Of a DNA stretch of 64,000 nt, positions 41,838 to 51,312 are shown piece by piece. The DNA comes from DASSSY01 sp035708205 (GTDB lineage: Bacteria; Bacteroidota; Bacteroidia; Chitinophagales; Chitinophagaceae). The stretch is taken from NCBI GenBank assembly GCA_035708205.1, contig DASSSY010000003.1:62001-126000 (forward strand). Direction: 5' to 3'. A program made the position numbers and the translations under genes. Numbering within the stretch: position 1 is the first letter of the stretch; every line of letters begins with the position of its first letter. The notes under the pieces are model-generated. The model was given only the letters and a program-made list of their open reading frames with translations, searched no databases and was not told where the DNA came from.

Positions 41838-42683
41838 TCAGCCAAGATGATAGGCGCATAAACCATCCATCGGCGCTTTGACAATATTGCCCGTTTCCAG
41901 GCCATATTGTTCATGCAAAGACTCTATTACGTCTTTAAATTCATAGGCCACCGCCCCGCAAAAATGAACGGGATAATTCCAGCTTTCACGGTATTTCAGA
42001 ATATGTCTTTGGTGAAAGTCAATAAAAGCGTCTTCAATGATATTCTCCACCATATAATGGCCACGGTGCTCCTTCAGGAATTGTACGAATGTAGCCAGGT
42101 AGCGATTAGCAAAAGGTTCCTGATAAACTTTTCTTAAAACCGACGATAAATCATCACCGTATTTCTGTTGAAAAGCGCCGGTCAGCTCCTCATCAAAGGT
42201 CCGGTAAAAATAATATTGTAAAACTCTTTTTCCTAAAAAAGCGCCGCCGCCCTCATCGCCGATAATATATCCTAAAGAAGGATTTTGATGTTTGATGATT
42301 TTACCGTTATAGTAGCCGGAATTGCTACCCGTTCCCAGTATACAGGCCACTCCCTTTTCATACCCGCAGGTAGCCCGGGCGGCGGCCAGCAAATCAGAAT
42401 GGATATCAATAGCCGCCGCTTTAAAATGTACCGACAGGACAGATCTCAATTCCTCCTGCGCAGCGGCGTCTTTAACACCAGCGCCATAGAACACGACCTG
42501 TCCCACCGCTTCATAAGGCTCATCAATCGACAATTCAGATTCCAGTACTTTCGATACCTGCTCTTTTGTTTGCAATAGTGGATTCATGCCTCCCGTCTTT
42601 GTCCTTTGCCGGCACTTTCCAGACTGGATCAGGCACCAGTCCGTCTTTGTAGAACCACTATCGGCAATCAATATTGCAGCCAT
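41838..42683 (-). CDS. BadF/BadG-type ATPase, N-acetylglucosamine kinase-like
   Basis: The 281-residue protein has the ASKHA phosphotransferase fold. The phosphate-1 motif is ILIADSGSTKTDWCLI at the N-terminus, phosphate-2 is ACILGTGSNSGYYNG at about 113-127, and GDEGGGAFLGKR is near 143. This pattern is shared by N-acetylglucosamine kinases and the BadF family. It is most likely a GlcNAc or glucosamine kinase involved in amino-sugar salvage, acting in the cytosol. It is single, convergent with the 1176-residue protein and divergent from porU. Confidence 0.88.
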   Translation of the reverse strand: MAAILIADSGSTKTDWCLIQSGKCRQRTKTGGMNPLLQTKEQVSKVLESELSIDEPYEAVGQVVFYGAGVKDAAAQEELRSVLSVHFKAAAIDIHSDLLAAARATCGYEKGVACILGTGSNSGYYNGKIIKHQNPSLGYIIGDEGGGAFLGKRVLQYYFYRTFDEELTGAFQQKYGDDLSSVLRKVYQEPFANRYLATFVQFLKEHRGHYMVENIIEDAFIDFHQRHILKYRESWNYPVHFCGAVAYEFKDVIESLHEQYGLETGNIVKAPMDGLCAYHLG

Positions 42684-42977
42684 TTTTTATTCTTTTAAAG
42701 GCGTTAAAAATAATTGTGGAAAATTACAATGAAAAGTGCCAACAGCAAAATCAAAACCATAAATATGCCGGTAAGCCAATGTTATTTAAGCTTAATTCCG
42801 GTGATCCGGCGGGGAATATCCGGTCACTCCGTTAATTATCCTTCAAAAAGTAGGGATTTTGTCCTGTCGTTCCAAAAAATCGTACCTTTAGAAGTTCGAT
42901 AAATTTTCATTATTGTTTCATCATAACAATAAAATAACAGCAATGACCGTTGTTATAGTGTTAGAAAATCAGGGTTG

Positions 42978-45900
42978 ATGAATAAAAAATATATTTTGGG
43001 CATTTTAATGGCCTTCAGCATAGTGCAAGCGGCTAATGCGCAAACGACCAGCATATTGAACGGCGCTGAAAATATTGTACCTCAAAATGGCCAGTCCTAT
43101 TATTCGCAACGCATTCCGCTGGAAAACAATACCATTCCGGATATCAAGCTCACGGATATCCAATCGGCAGACATAGAGGCTTTGCCATTTAAAAATGTTA
43201 CCGTTAGCAACAGTTTTATCCCGGATGTCTTCATCGCCACGGAAAGAAAACAAAAATACGCGATCATACAGACACCGGTTTTCCGTAAAAAGGACGGGCA
43301 CCTGGCACAGCTCAAAGCTTACAAAATTAAAGTCACCTATCCTGAAACTCCCGCTACAGCACACAAGGAAGCCGCCAAACCCACGACAGTCAGCCATTCT
43401 GTTTTGGCGCAGGGCACCTGGTACAAGATCGCGGTTAGCCATCGTGGTATTTACAGGATTGATTATGCTTTTTTGCAAAGCTTAGGGATTAACCCAGCAC
43501 AGGTCAATCCCGGGAACATACGGCTCTTCGGTAATGGCGGCACCATTCTCCCGGAAGCGGTTTCGGACGACCAGCCGGACGACCTGATTGAAAATGCCAT
43601 TGAGGTTCATGCTTCAGGGAACACTTTCCAGCAGGGAGACTATGTTCTTTTCTACGCCAATGGCCCGGTTTTATGGGCCAAAGATTCTTTCGACAGCCGC
43701 TTTAAGCATACCAACAATTATTATGAAGATAAGAGCTACTATTTTTTAACAGTTGATCAGGGCCCCGGCCTAAGGGTTCAAAACGAGACCGCCACCGGCA
43801 GCGCCAGCCAGACCTTTACTGATTTTAATGATTATGCGGTTTATGACCGGGATAGCGTCAACATAGGTGCCATTGGCCGAACCTGGTGGAGCAACACGAT
43901 GAACTCTCAAACAGGCATGCCCTCATCCACAAATATCAATATGGATTTAGGTGCCGTTGAGGACAGTGTTTATACCCGCATGCATGTGGCCAATGTCAAT
44001 GACGCCAGCGGCAATATCTTGTCCATGAAAATCAATGGGCAAACCGTTCAAACCAGCAATCTGAACACCAATATCAATTCCAACGTCGTCTATTACTATA
44101 CGGATCAGACTCCCGTGTTCACTTTCGTGCCGGGCACAGCACATTTGAATATAACCTTCAACTATACGCCTGCAGGCAACGGAAGCGCCTATATTGATTT
44201 CATTGAAATGAATTACAAACGGCCCCTGAACTTTTCCGGGAAGGAACTGGCCTTCAGGAACTGGAAGAGCGCGGCGCTTCCCGCCGCCTCGAAGGCAGGT
44301 TATACGATCAGCAATGCCTCCCCAGATCTAAAGGTATGGGATATTACCAATCCGTTAAAACCCATTGCACTCAACGGTACTTTATCGGGCAGCAATTATA
44401 AATTTACCCGGAACGGCGGCGAGCTGCATGAATTTATCGCTTTCAGCGGCAATCAGTTTGACAATCCCAAGTTTATTGGCCCGGTCGCCAACCAGGACCT
44501 GCACGGATTGGCACCAACAGACCTGCTGATCATTACCAATAACGCCTTAAAACCGGCGGCGGAAGCTTTTGCAGCCTTTCACGGCCAGCCAGTAACGGTG
44601 GCTACCGTTGATAAGATATATAATGAATTTTCATCAGGCGGTCAGGATATCGGCGGTATCCGGAACTTCATTAAAATGTTCTACGACAAAGCATCGGGCC
44701 AGCAGGATATGATTAAGAATGTCTTACTGTTAGGCGCCGCGTCTTACGATTACAAAGACAGGATTGCCAATAATACCAATATCGTGCCGACCTACGAAAC
44801 CGTTATCAGCAGTAATGAATCCTCATCTTTCTCAACAGATGATTATTTTGCTATTCTGGACCCGGGAGAAACCGTATTGTCCGACAATAACCTTCTTGAC
44901 GTGGGCATCGGTCGTATTCCGGCCACTACAAATGACGAAGCCATGACGGCTTTAGCCAAATTAGAGCATTATATCAGTCCCGCTTCCTTTGGCCCATGGA
45001 AAAATAACATTTCTTTTGTGGCGGACGATCACGACGATGCCAGCCTGGGTTTCATGAACCACCTGGCGGACTGCGAAACGATTAGCCGCTATTTTTACCG
45101 GGACAACCGGCAATACAATTTGTACAAAATATATGCCGATGCCTATAACAAAGTAGCTGAGGCCGGCGGCAGCCGATACCCCGAGGTCAACAAGGCCATT
45201 GATAATCGTATCTTTAACGGCACATTCCTTATGAGCTACAGCGGGCACGGCAGTGCGACCCGTTGGTCGCATGAAGCTATCCTGACGCCCGATGATTATG
45301 ATAACTGGGATAATTATGACAAACTTCCCATCATGTTTACCGGTACCTGCGATTTCGGCCGGTTTGACGATCCGGCCGTAAAATACGCCGGTGTAAAATT
45401 AATGATGAACCCTGACGGCGGCTGTATTGCCATCATCACGACCACCCAGGCCGTGTACCGCTCGGGCAATACCGACCTGGCCAGCCATTATATGCAGGAG
45501 CAATTCAGCGAATTGATCGGCGGGGAGCACCAGACCCTTGGGGAGGCTCTTCGCGAATCAAAAAATGCGATCAGTAATGGCACGGATTTCAATAAGATCA
45601 AATATGTGCTTTTGGGCGATCCCGCCTTGCGGCTTCCCTTGCCGGAGCTTAATGTTCAAACAGACAGCCTTTTGGCCCGGCAAAACGGGCAACTGCTGGC
45701 TAACGATACCTTAAAAGCCTTAGGCAGCTACGCTTTAAAAGGCTCTGTTACCAGTGATCAGGGCGCAGTCCAGTCCGATTTTAACGGCAGCGTATACGTT
45801 ACCATTTTTGATAAGCCCACCACTGTGCAAACCGTCAATACCGCCCCAGGCGTCACGCCAACCTTTAATATCCAGAACAATATTGTGGCCAGGGTACGCG

Positions 45901-46730
45901 CCACGGTAACCAATGGCCGGTTTACCGCCGATTTCATTGTACCGAAAGACATTAATTACGATATGGGAAAAGGCAAGATCAGCTATTATGCCAACTCTGA
46001 CACAAAGGATGCCAACGGCCTGGATACGACTGTCAATGTCGGGGGGGTCGACCAACAGGCCGGCAGCGATAACGCCCCGCCTGTTGTAAAAGCCTATATT
46101 GATAATGATAAATTTCATAACGGCGGGGTTACCGGTCCTAACCCCATGCTGTATGTTCAACTGTCCGACGATAACGGCATCAATGTTTCGGGCAGCTCTA
46201 TCGGTCATGACCTGGTGGCCATCCTGGACGGGGACATTCAAAACCCCATTAACCTGAACGATTACTACCAGACCAATGAAGGCGATTTTCGCAAGGGTTA
46301 TGTTTATTACCCGATGTACAACCTGCCGGACGGGGCGCATACCGTTACCGTTAAGGCGTGGGATTCCTATAATAATTCGGGGGAAGGCAGCGTCAGCTTT
46401 GTCGTTAAAAACAAAGATAAGGGCTTTATCAGTGAGCTATACAACTATCCCAACCCGGTAACAGATATCACTCATTTTGTTTTCCAGCACAATCAGGCCG
46501 GTGTGCAGATGACGGTTACCTTACAGATATTTAATGCCGCCGGGGCTTTGCAATGGGCCTATCAAAAGGAAATGACACCGGAAGGCAATCGCACGGAGAT
46601 CATTTGGGACGGGAAAGGCATTAATGGCCAGCCATTGGCCAGAGGCGTTTATTTCTATCGTTTGCATATTCAAACAAAAAAAGGCGTTCAGGCCACGGCT
46701 TACCAGAAATTAGTCATGCTGCGTCCATAA
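42978..46730 (+). CDS. porU: Type IX secretion system sortase PorU
   Basis: PorU is the surface sortase of the T9SS: it removes C-terminal signal domains from cargo and links the proteins to lipopolysaccharide. The 1250-residue protein starts at ATG 42978; a TTG one codon earlier is not preferred. It has a signal peptide (ILMAFSIVQAANAQT) and a C25 gingipain-type domain with His757 in SYSGHGSAT and Cys791 in MFTGTCDFG, 34 residues apart, close to the 33 in RgpB. A T9SS-type C-terminal domain starts near 1155 (NYPNPVTDITHFVF). porV follows 141 bp downstream. Confidence 0.95.
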   Translation: MNKKYILGILMAFSIVQAANAQTTSILNGAENIVPQNGQSYYSQRIPLENNTIPDIKLTDIQSADIEALPFKNVTVSNSFIPDVFIATERKQKYAIIQTPVFRKKDGHLAQLKAYKIKVTYPETPATAHKEAAKPTTVSHSVLAQGTWYKIAVSHRGIYRIDYAFLQSLGINPAQVNPGNIRLFGNGGTILPEAVSDDQPDDLIENAIEVHASGNTFQQGDYVLFYANGPVLWAKDSFDSRFKHTNNYYEDKSYYFLTVDQGPGLRVQNETATGSASQTFTDFNDYAVYDRDSVNIGAIGRTWWSNTMNSQTGMPSSTNINMDLGAVEDSVYTRMHVANVNDASGNILSMKINGQTVQTSNLNTNINSNVVYYYTDQTPVFTFVPGTAHLNITFNYTPAGNGSAYIDFIEMNYKRPLNFSGKELAFRNWKSAALPAASKAGYTISNASPDLKVWDITNPLKPIALNGTLSGSNYKFTRNGGELHEFIAFSGNQFDNPKFIGPVANQDLHGLAPTDLLIITNNALKPAAEAFAAFHGQPVTVATVDKIYNEFSSGGQDIGGIRNFIKMFYDKASGQQDMIKNVLLLGAASYDYKDRIANNTNIVPTYETVISSNESSSFSTDDYFAILDPGETVLSDNNLLDVGIGRIPATTNDEAMTALAKLEHYISPASFGPWKNNISFVADDHDDASLGFMNHLADCETISRYFYRDNRQYNLYKIYADAYNKVAEAGGSRYPEVNKAIDNRIFNGTFLMSYSGHGSATRWSHEAILTPDDYDNWDNYDKLPIMFTGTCDFGRFDDPAVKYAGVKLMMNPDGGCIAIITTTQAVYRSGNTDLASHYMQEQFSELIGGEHQTLGEALRESKNAISNGTDFNKIKYVLLGDPALRLPLPELNVQTDSLLARQNGQLLANDTLKALGSYALKGSVTSDQGAVQSDFNGSVYVTIFDKPTTVQTVNTAPGVTPTFNIQNNIVARVRATVTNGRFTADFIVPKDINYDMGKGKISYYANSDTKDANGLDTTVNVGGVDQQAGSDNAPPVVKAYIDNDKFHNGGVTGPNPMLYVQLSDDNGINVSGSSIGHDLVAILDGDIQNPINLNDYYQTNEGDFRKGYVYYPMYNLPDGAHTVTVKAWDSYNNSGEGSVSFVVKNKDKGFISELYNYPNPVTDITHFVFQHNQAGVQMTVTLQIFNAAGALQWAYQKEMTPEGNRTEIIWDGKGINGQPLARGVYFYRLHIQTKKGVQATAYQKLVMLRP

Positions 46731-46789
46731 AAAATGCATGCAGGTAAAATAAAATTGTAATGCGTGCGTTTTAGATAAAACCAAAGTAT

Positions 46790-46797
46790 TATCTTTG
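46790..46797 (+). promoter_or_regulatory. -7 element of porV
   Basis: TATCTTTG lies 74 bp before the porV ATG. The upstream TTTTAG is only a weak -33. It suggests that porV can be expressed apart from porU. Confidence 0.5.
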
Positions 46798-46871
46798 CCG
46801 TCGCAAACACTCAAAGCCTATTATTGATAATCTCTACAACTATTTAAATTTTTAACCAATTAGAAGATCGA

Positions 46872-48050
46872 ATGGCTAATCGTTTTGCTATCACCGGATT
46901 AACATTACTGTCCGGGCTTGTGTTATCACCGTCAGTATTTGCACAAAACAACCCCAACAACAATTCAACCGCCGCTATTACTACGGCCGTACCCTTTTTA
47001 CGTATTTCGCCCGATGCCCGCAGCGGGGCGATGGGCGATGTGGGCATTGCCCTTTCTCCGGATGCCAATGCGCAATACTGGAATGTTGGAAAAATAGCCG
47101 CCAGTAAAAAAGATGCCGGCCTGTCCGTTACCTATACGCCATGGCTGAAAGATATTGCTCCCGACGTATTTTTAGCTTACTTAGCCGGCTACAAGAAATT
47201 CGGTGAGGGGGACAACCAGGCGTTAAGCGCCTCCCTGCGCTATTTCAATCTTGGTGATATCAACTATACCGATATTAATGCCATGCCGGCCGGCGACGGC
47301 AAGCCCCGGGAGTTCGCGGTTGACTTGGGTTATTCCAGGAACCTGTCCGAATACCTGTCTATGGGCATCGCCCTGCGCTATATCAATTCAAACATAGCCG
47401 CCGGGGCGCCGGAATCCGCGGGGAGCTATCGTGCCGGCAACGCTTTTGGCGCAGATATCGGGTTATACTATCATAAGGCCAAAGTGATGACCGAAGAACG
47501 TCAGGGCACTTTTAGCGCCGGTGCTACGCTCTCTAACGTCGGCTCTAAAATTACTTACTCTCAGGAAAGAAAAGATTTCTTACCGATAAATTTAGGTATC
47601 GGTGCCGCTTATGAATACCAGGTTGACCAGTTCAATAAGATCACCGGGGAGCTGGATTTAAATAAGACCTTAGTGCCGGCACCAAAATTCATTACCGATG
47701 ACCAGGGCAATTCCTATTGGGAATCCCCCACTCAGGGTGTCGTTTCCGGCATGCTGAACTCTTTTGGCAATGCACCAAAAGGTTACGGGACAACCATTTC
47801 GGTGGGCGGTGAATATTGGTACCAGGACCAGTTTGCCTTAAGGGCCGGGTATTTTTACGAAAATGCCAATAATGGTGACCGCCAGTATTTTACTTGCGGC
47901 CTGGGCATCCGCTATAACGTATTTGGCCTGGATTTCTCATACTTGATCCCTTCAGGATCGGGTACGACACGCAATCCATTATCCAATACCCTGCGCTTTA
48001 CCTTAAGTTTCGATTTTGACCAGTTGAATTTCAACAATCAAAAGAGCTGA
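46872..48050 (+). CDS. porV: Type IX secretion system outer-membrane protein PorV (LptO)
   Basis: PorV is a 14-strand FadL-like barrel that shuttles cargo from the SprA translocon to the PorU sortase. The 392-residue protein has a signal peptide (LLSGLVLSPSVFAQ), then the family N-terminus TTAVPFLRISPDARSGAMGD and NAQYWNVGKIA. It ends in an outer-membrane terminal strand, TLRFTLSFDFDQL. Its place right after porU is the usual Bacteroidota order. It has a probable promoter of its own and a terminator at 48082-48112. Confidence 0.96.
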   Translation: MANRFAITGLTLLSGLVLSPSVFAQNNPNNNSTAAITTAVPFLRISPDARSGAMGDVGIALSPDANAQYWNVGKIAASKKDAGLSVTYTPWLKDIAPDVFLAYLAGYKKFGEGDNQALSASLRYFNLGDINYTDINAMPAGDGKPREFAVDLGYSRNLSEYLSMGIALRYINSNIAAGAPESAGSYRAGNAFGADIGLYYHKAKVMTEERQGTFSAGATLSNVGSKITYSQERKDFLPINLGIGAAYEYQVDQFNKITGELDLNKTLVPAPKFITDDQGNSYWESPTQGVVSGMLNSFGNAPKGYGTTISVGGEYWYQDQFALRAGYFYENANNGDRQYFTCGLGIRYNVFGLDFSYLIPSGSGTTRNPLSNTLRFTLSFDFDQLNFNNQKS

Positions 48051-48081
48051 TCACCCGGTTTGGAAACCATAAAATGAACTG

Positions 48082-48112
48082 CCGGATAGCGATAATAGCT
48101 ATCCGGTATTTT
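48082..48112 (+). terminator. Rho-independent terminator of porV
   Basis: Arms CCGGATAGC (48082-48090) and GCTATCCGG (48098-48106) pair over 9 bp, and the right arm is followed by TATTTTTT. It separates porV from frr. Confidence 0.88.
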
Positions 48113-48164
48113 TTCTACTGAAAACAACGCTACGCAGATTTTAGGAATTTCAAAGCCACTGTCT

Positions 48165-48172
48165 TAAATTTG
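48165..48172 (+). promoter_or_regulatory. -7 element of frr
   Basis: TAAATTTG stands 27 bp before the frr ATG. No clean -33 element was found, so the site is only moderately supported. Confidence 0.45.
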
Positions 48173-48199
48173 CATCCATTCTAAATATAACAATTAGTC

Positions 48200-48763
48200 A
48201 TGAGTGAGCAGGCCGATCAAATTATCAGCAATGCTGGAGCACAAATGAAAAAAGCGATCCAGCATTTAGAACAGGAATTAGTAAAAATCCGTGCCGGGAA
48301 AGCCAATCCCCAAATGGTGGAGGGCATCATGGTAGAATATTATGGCAATCCAACCCCCATCAACCAGGTAGCGAACATCAATGTGACGGATGCCCGGACC
48401 TTATCCCTTCAACCCTGGGAAAAAAGCATGATCCAACCTATTGAGAAAGCGTTACTGATGGCCAATATAGGCATTACACCTCAAAATGACGGCCAGGTCA
48501 TACGGCTGTTCCTTCCGCCCTTAACAGAAGAAAGGAGAAAAGACCTCGTCAGGAAGGTCAATAACGAAGGGGAATCGGGAAAGGTAGCGGTCCGCAGCAG
48601 CCGCCGCGAAGCTATTGAACAAATTAAAAAGTTGCAAAAGGACGGGCTGAGCGAAGATGAAGCTAAAGATGCCGAAAGCAGGATCCAGGGGCTGACGGAC
48701 AAATACATCGCTTTGGTCGATACGGTCTGCCAGGAAAAGGAAAAAGAGATCATGACCATTTAG
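48200..48763 (+). CDS. frr: Ribosome recycling factor
   Basis: RRF, with EF-G, splits post-termination ribosomes. The 187-residue protein has the family features: MKKAIQHLEQELVKIRAGKANP near the N-terminus, VEYYGNPTPINQVANI at about 51-66, NIGITPQNDGQVIRLFLPPL and LTEERRKDLVRKVNNEGE. The C-terminal LVDTVCQEKEKEIMTI is family-typical. Length is usual (185). It has its own promoter element and a terminator at 48786-48810. pyrH, often next to frr, is not adjacent. Confidence 0.97.
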   Translation: MSEQADQIISNAGAQMKKAIQHLEQELVKIRAGKANPQMVEGIMVEYYGNPTPINQVANINVTDARTLSLQPWEKSMIQPIEKALLMANIGITPQNDGQVIRLFLPPLTEERRKDLVRKVNNEGESGKVAVRSSRREAIEQIKKLQKDGLSEDEAKDAESRIQGLTDKYIALVDTVCQEKEKEIMTI

Positions 48764-48785
48764 GATCATCATATTTTCTTTAAAT

Positions 48786-48810
48786 AAAAAGCGCTTTTGG
48801 AGCGCTTTTT
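48786..48810 (+). terminator. Bidirectional rho-independent terminator after frr
   Basis: Arms AAAAAGCGCT (48786-48795) and AGCGCTTTTT (48801-48810) pair perfectly. The A/T flanks allow use by frr and, from the other side, by the thioesterase gene. Confidence 0.85.
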
Positions 48811-48842
48811 ATGTTTTTTCCGGATCAGGCATAAGCCAGACC

Positions 48843-49259
48843 TCACGATTTTACGGTTTCTTCATGGACTAACTGCTCCTGGTATTTTTTACGGATGCTG
48901 TCGCCGATGGCCGTCGGATTACCATCATCATCAATACGGACAAAAGTAATGGAGGTGGTGCACATGACCATTTCCTGGCCGCTATACACATTCAATTTCC
49001 GGGCCTCGATGTTCATGGTCAGAGAGGTAGTGCCCAAATGTTCTACTTCGCCATACAGCCGGACATGATTTCCCGGCTTCAACGGCTTTTTAAACAACAG
49101 CTCCCCTACCCTGACCGTTACCATATTCGGTGTGTGGCAAAATTCGGTGGCAAAAGAGCCGGCCGCTTCATCAATCCAGGCCATAAGCGTTCCCCCAAAT
49201 AAGTTGCCATGGATGCCGATGTCCTTGCCCATGACTATTTTCTTATTAATTAATTGCAT
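48843..49259 (-). CDS. Acyl-CoA thioesterase, hotdog fold
   Basis: The 138-residue protein hydrolyses acyl-CoA thioesters. It shows the hotdog helix NLFGGTLMAWIDEAAGSFATEF (about 18-39, with the catalytic acidic residue Asp in MAWIDEAA) and the strand pairs FKKPLKPGNHVRLYGEV and SLTMNIEARKL. The pattern is of the YciA-like/cytosolic acyl-CoA hydrolase type. Chain-length preference is unknown. A -7 element TATCTTTG (49282-49289, minus strand) lies upstream, and the terminator at 48786-48810 is 33 bp downstream. Confidence 0.92.
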   Translation of the reverse strand: MQLINKKIVMGKDIGIHGNLFGGTLMAWIDEAAGSFATEFCHTPNMVTVRVGELLFKKPLKPGNHVRLYGEVEHLGTTSLTMNIEARKLNVYSGQEMVMCTTSITFVRIDDDGNPTAIGDSIRKKYQEQLVHEETVKS

Positions 49260-49323
49260 AAAATATTAGGATTATTGCCCGCAAAGATAGCTAAGTTAGA
49301 GGTCTTGGAAAACTTCCCGTCGC

Positions 49324-49710
49324 TTATCGCCTGGCCCCCGGAAGGAACATGAAATAAACCGCTCCCAGGATGAACAGGAAAGCCACAACATAATTCCACC
49401 GGAATTCAACCTTTAAATAAAGCATGGCAAAAAGAAAGAAAACCGTCAACGTGATGACCTCCTGGATAATTTTTAACTGAAAAGGCTTCAGACCTTCCAG
49501 CTTGCCAAAATAATTATTGGCCGGTACCATAAAAAGATACTCGAAAAAAGCAATGCCCCAACAGATCAATATCAATTTCAACATCGGCATTTTTGTGGTG
49601 TCCTTGTTCAGATGACCGTACCAAGCATAGGTCATGAAACAGTTGGACACCAAAAGGCAAAGAACGGTCCTCATAATTTTTTGACCAAAATTAAGCGGCT
49701 TTACAGACAT
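49324..49710 (-). CDS. DMT-family (DUF486) small membrane protein
   Basis: From ATG 49710 (MSVKPLNFGQKIMRTVL) the protein has 128 residues and four transmembrane helices: IMRTVLCLLVSNCFMTYAWYG, LKLILICWGIAFFEYLFMVP, VITLTVFFLFAMLYL and WNYVVAFLFILGAVYFM. The pattern NCFMTYAWYGHL and FFEYLFMVPANNYF is typical of DUF486, half-size relatives of DMT transporters. The GTG/ATG at 49728 is an alternative start. Substrate unknown. Confidence 0.87.
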   Translation of the reverse strand: MSVKPLNFGQKIMRTVLCLLVSNCFMTYAWYGHLNKDTTKMPMLKLILICWGIAFFEYLFMVPANNYFGKLEGLKPFQLKIIQEVITLTVFFLFAMLYLKVEFRWNYVVAFLFILGAVYFMFLPGARR

Positions 49711-49825
49711 TTTAAAATATGTTCGCAAGATTACCGCAATAATATCTAATCGTTAAACCCTGTTATTCCTTTTTTATTTTGATTTCAAAACAGTAATTTT
49801 AATTAATATTTTAAAATAACTAATT

Positions 49826-50299
49826 ATGGAATGGAGAAAATTCAGTGGCGCCCGGATCCATCTGCCCATCGAACAGGCCGTGGAATCCGCTATCCAAAAG
49901 GAAAGGCTGGCCGGGAACCGGCTAAAGGTCTGCATCGGTACCGACTCGCAGGTTTATGGTAACCACACCGAATTTGCGACCGTCATTGTCTTTCTAAGGG
50001 AACACAAAGGAGGCTTTATGTTTATCCATAACGAAAAAAGTCACAAACAGTTTTCTTTAAAGGAAAGAATGCTTCTTGAAGTCAGCAAAAGTATTGAAGT
50101 GGCCTATGCCTTATGTCCTGTGTTCGATCAGTACCATGTCGAAATGGAAGTGCATGCCGATATTAATACCGACCCGCAGTTTAAAAGCAATGAAGCCCTA
50201 AAAGAAGCCACCGGGTACATCCTGGGGATGGGTTTCGCGTTCAAGGCCAAACCGGAAGCATTTGCCAGCAGCTGCTGCGCCGATAAGATGGTCAATTAA
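49826..50299 (+). CDS. YkuK-family RNase H-like protein (DUF458)
   Basis: The 157-residue protein matches the YkuK/DUF458 family, predicted to have an RNase H-like fold. The first acidic strand is VCIGTDSQVYGNHTEFATVI (about 35-54), EMEVHADINTDPQFKSNEA (about 110-128) gives the second acidic pair, and YILGMGFAFKAKPEAFASS is the family C-terminus. The acidic residues would fit a metal-dependent nuclease, but activity is not established for the family. It is single, with an A/T-rich 100-bp promoter region upstream. Confidence 0.88.
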   Translation: MEWRKFSGARIHLPIEQAVESAIQKERLAGNRLKVCIGTDSQVYGNHTEFATVIVFLREHKGGFMFIHNEKSHKQFSLKERMLLEVSKSIEVAYALCPVFDQYHVEMEVHADINTDPQFKSNEALKEATGYILGMGFAFKAKPEAFASSCCADKMVN

Positions 50300-50310
50300 G
50301 GGACCATCCC

Positions 50311-51312
50311 TCAGCCCTGCGCATGGGCGTACATGCGTTCTATGATACCAACCACCTGACGGCCGTCCCCGGCCGTTGTCATCATTTTCGCCTTGTTTTC
50401 CAGCACATCTATCACATTTTGGACCACCTGGTCATGGTTGCTCATCGAGCCTTTGTATAAGCCATAGTCGTTCTCCTTAGCGCTGATATTGATTTGCGGC
50501 AATTCCATATCTTGAATGCATTGATAGTCTATGGTATTCAGATATTGCCCGCCGATCTTCACCGTTCCTTTCTCGGCTAAGATGGTAATGGAGCCTTCCA
50601 TGTTTTTCTGAAAGGCGCAGGTGCTGAACGTGAAATTGATCAAAGCGCCATTCTTTGCCTTCATACAAAACACGCCACTATCCTCAAACTCCGTATTGTC
50701 CTGATGGCTAAAATTATCAATCATTCCCGAAACGCTGCTGATATCGCCATTGAGATAATAAAGAATATCGACAAAATGACTGAACTGGGTAAACAAGCAA
50801 CCGCCATCCGTGGCCTTCTTTCCGCGCCAGGGGCTCCCGGCATAATAGGCAGCGCTTCTGTTCCAGAAACAATTCACCTGGATCATAAATATCTTACCTA
50901 AGCGTTGTTCATCAATCAATTGCTTAACGGCCTGAACCGGGGGATTATAACGATTTTGTTTAACCGCAAAAATCATTTTCCCGGTATCCCGGCCAGCCGC
51001 GATCATCAGATCACATTCCTCCGTGCTCAAGGCCATGGGCTTCTCTACAACGGCATGGTAACCGGCATACAATGCAGACAGGGTATGCGGGGCATGTAAA
51101 TAATTGGGGGTGCAGATATTGACGACATCAATATCCGGCCGTGCCAACATGTTTTCCAGGGAAGTATAAAAAGGAGTAGCCCCGGGCAAATGTTGTTGCA
51201 CCCGGGGATCAATATCACAAACGGCCGCTAAGCGTGCGCCCCGGTTATTCAAAATATGGCCGGCATGCCGTTTCCCGATATTGCCTAAGCCAACAATCGC
51301 AAAGTTTATCAT
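50311..51312 (-). CDS. Gfo/Idh/MocA-family sugar oxidoreductase (WlbA/WbpB-like)
   Basis: The 333-residue NAD(P)-dependent dehydrogenase has a Rossmann motif GLGNIGKRHAGHI at about 8-20, the Gfo/Idh/MocA signature VEKPMALSTEE at about 89 and a substrate domain with GKKATDGGCLFTQFSHFVDIL near 172. This arrangement is closest, by eye, to UDP-GlcNAc(A) 3-dehydrogenases such as WlbA/WbpB, used in surface polysaccharide synthesis. Its start overlaps the recQ stop by 4 nt (ATGA), so it is translationally coupled to recQ, although a functional link is unlikely. Confidence 0.9.
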   Translation of the reverse strand: MINFAIVGLGNIGKRHAGHILNNRGARLAAVCDIDPRVQQHLPGATPFYTSLENMLARPDIDVVNICTPNYLHAPHTLSALYAGYHAVVEKPMALSTEECDLMIAAGRDTGKMIFAVKQNRYNPPVQAVKQLIDEQRLGKIFMIQVNCFWNRSAAYYAGSPWRGKKATDGGCLFTQFSHFVDILYYLNGDISSVSGMIDNFSHQDNTEFEDSGVFCMKAKNGALINFTFSTCAFQKNMEGSITILAEKGTVKIGGQYLNTIDYQCIQDMELPQINISAKENDYGLYKGSMSNHDQVVQNVIDVLENKAKMMTTAGDGRQVVGIIERMYAHAQG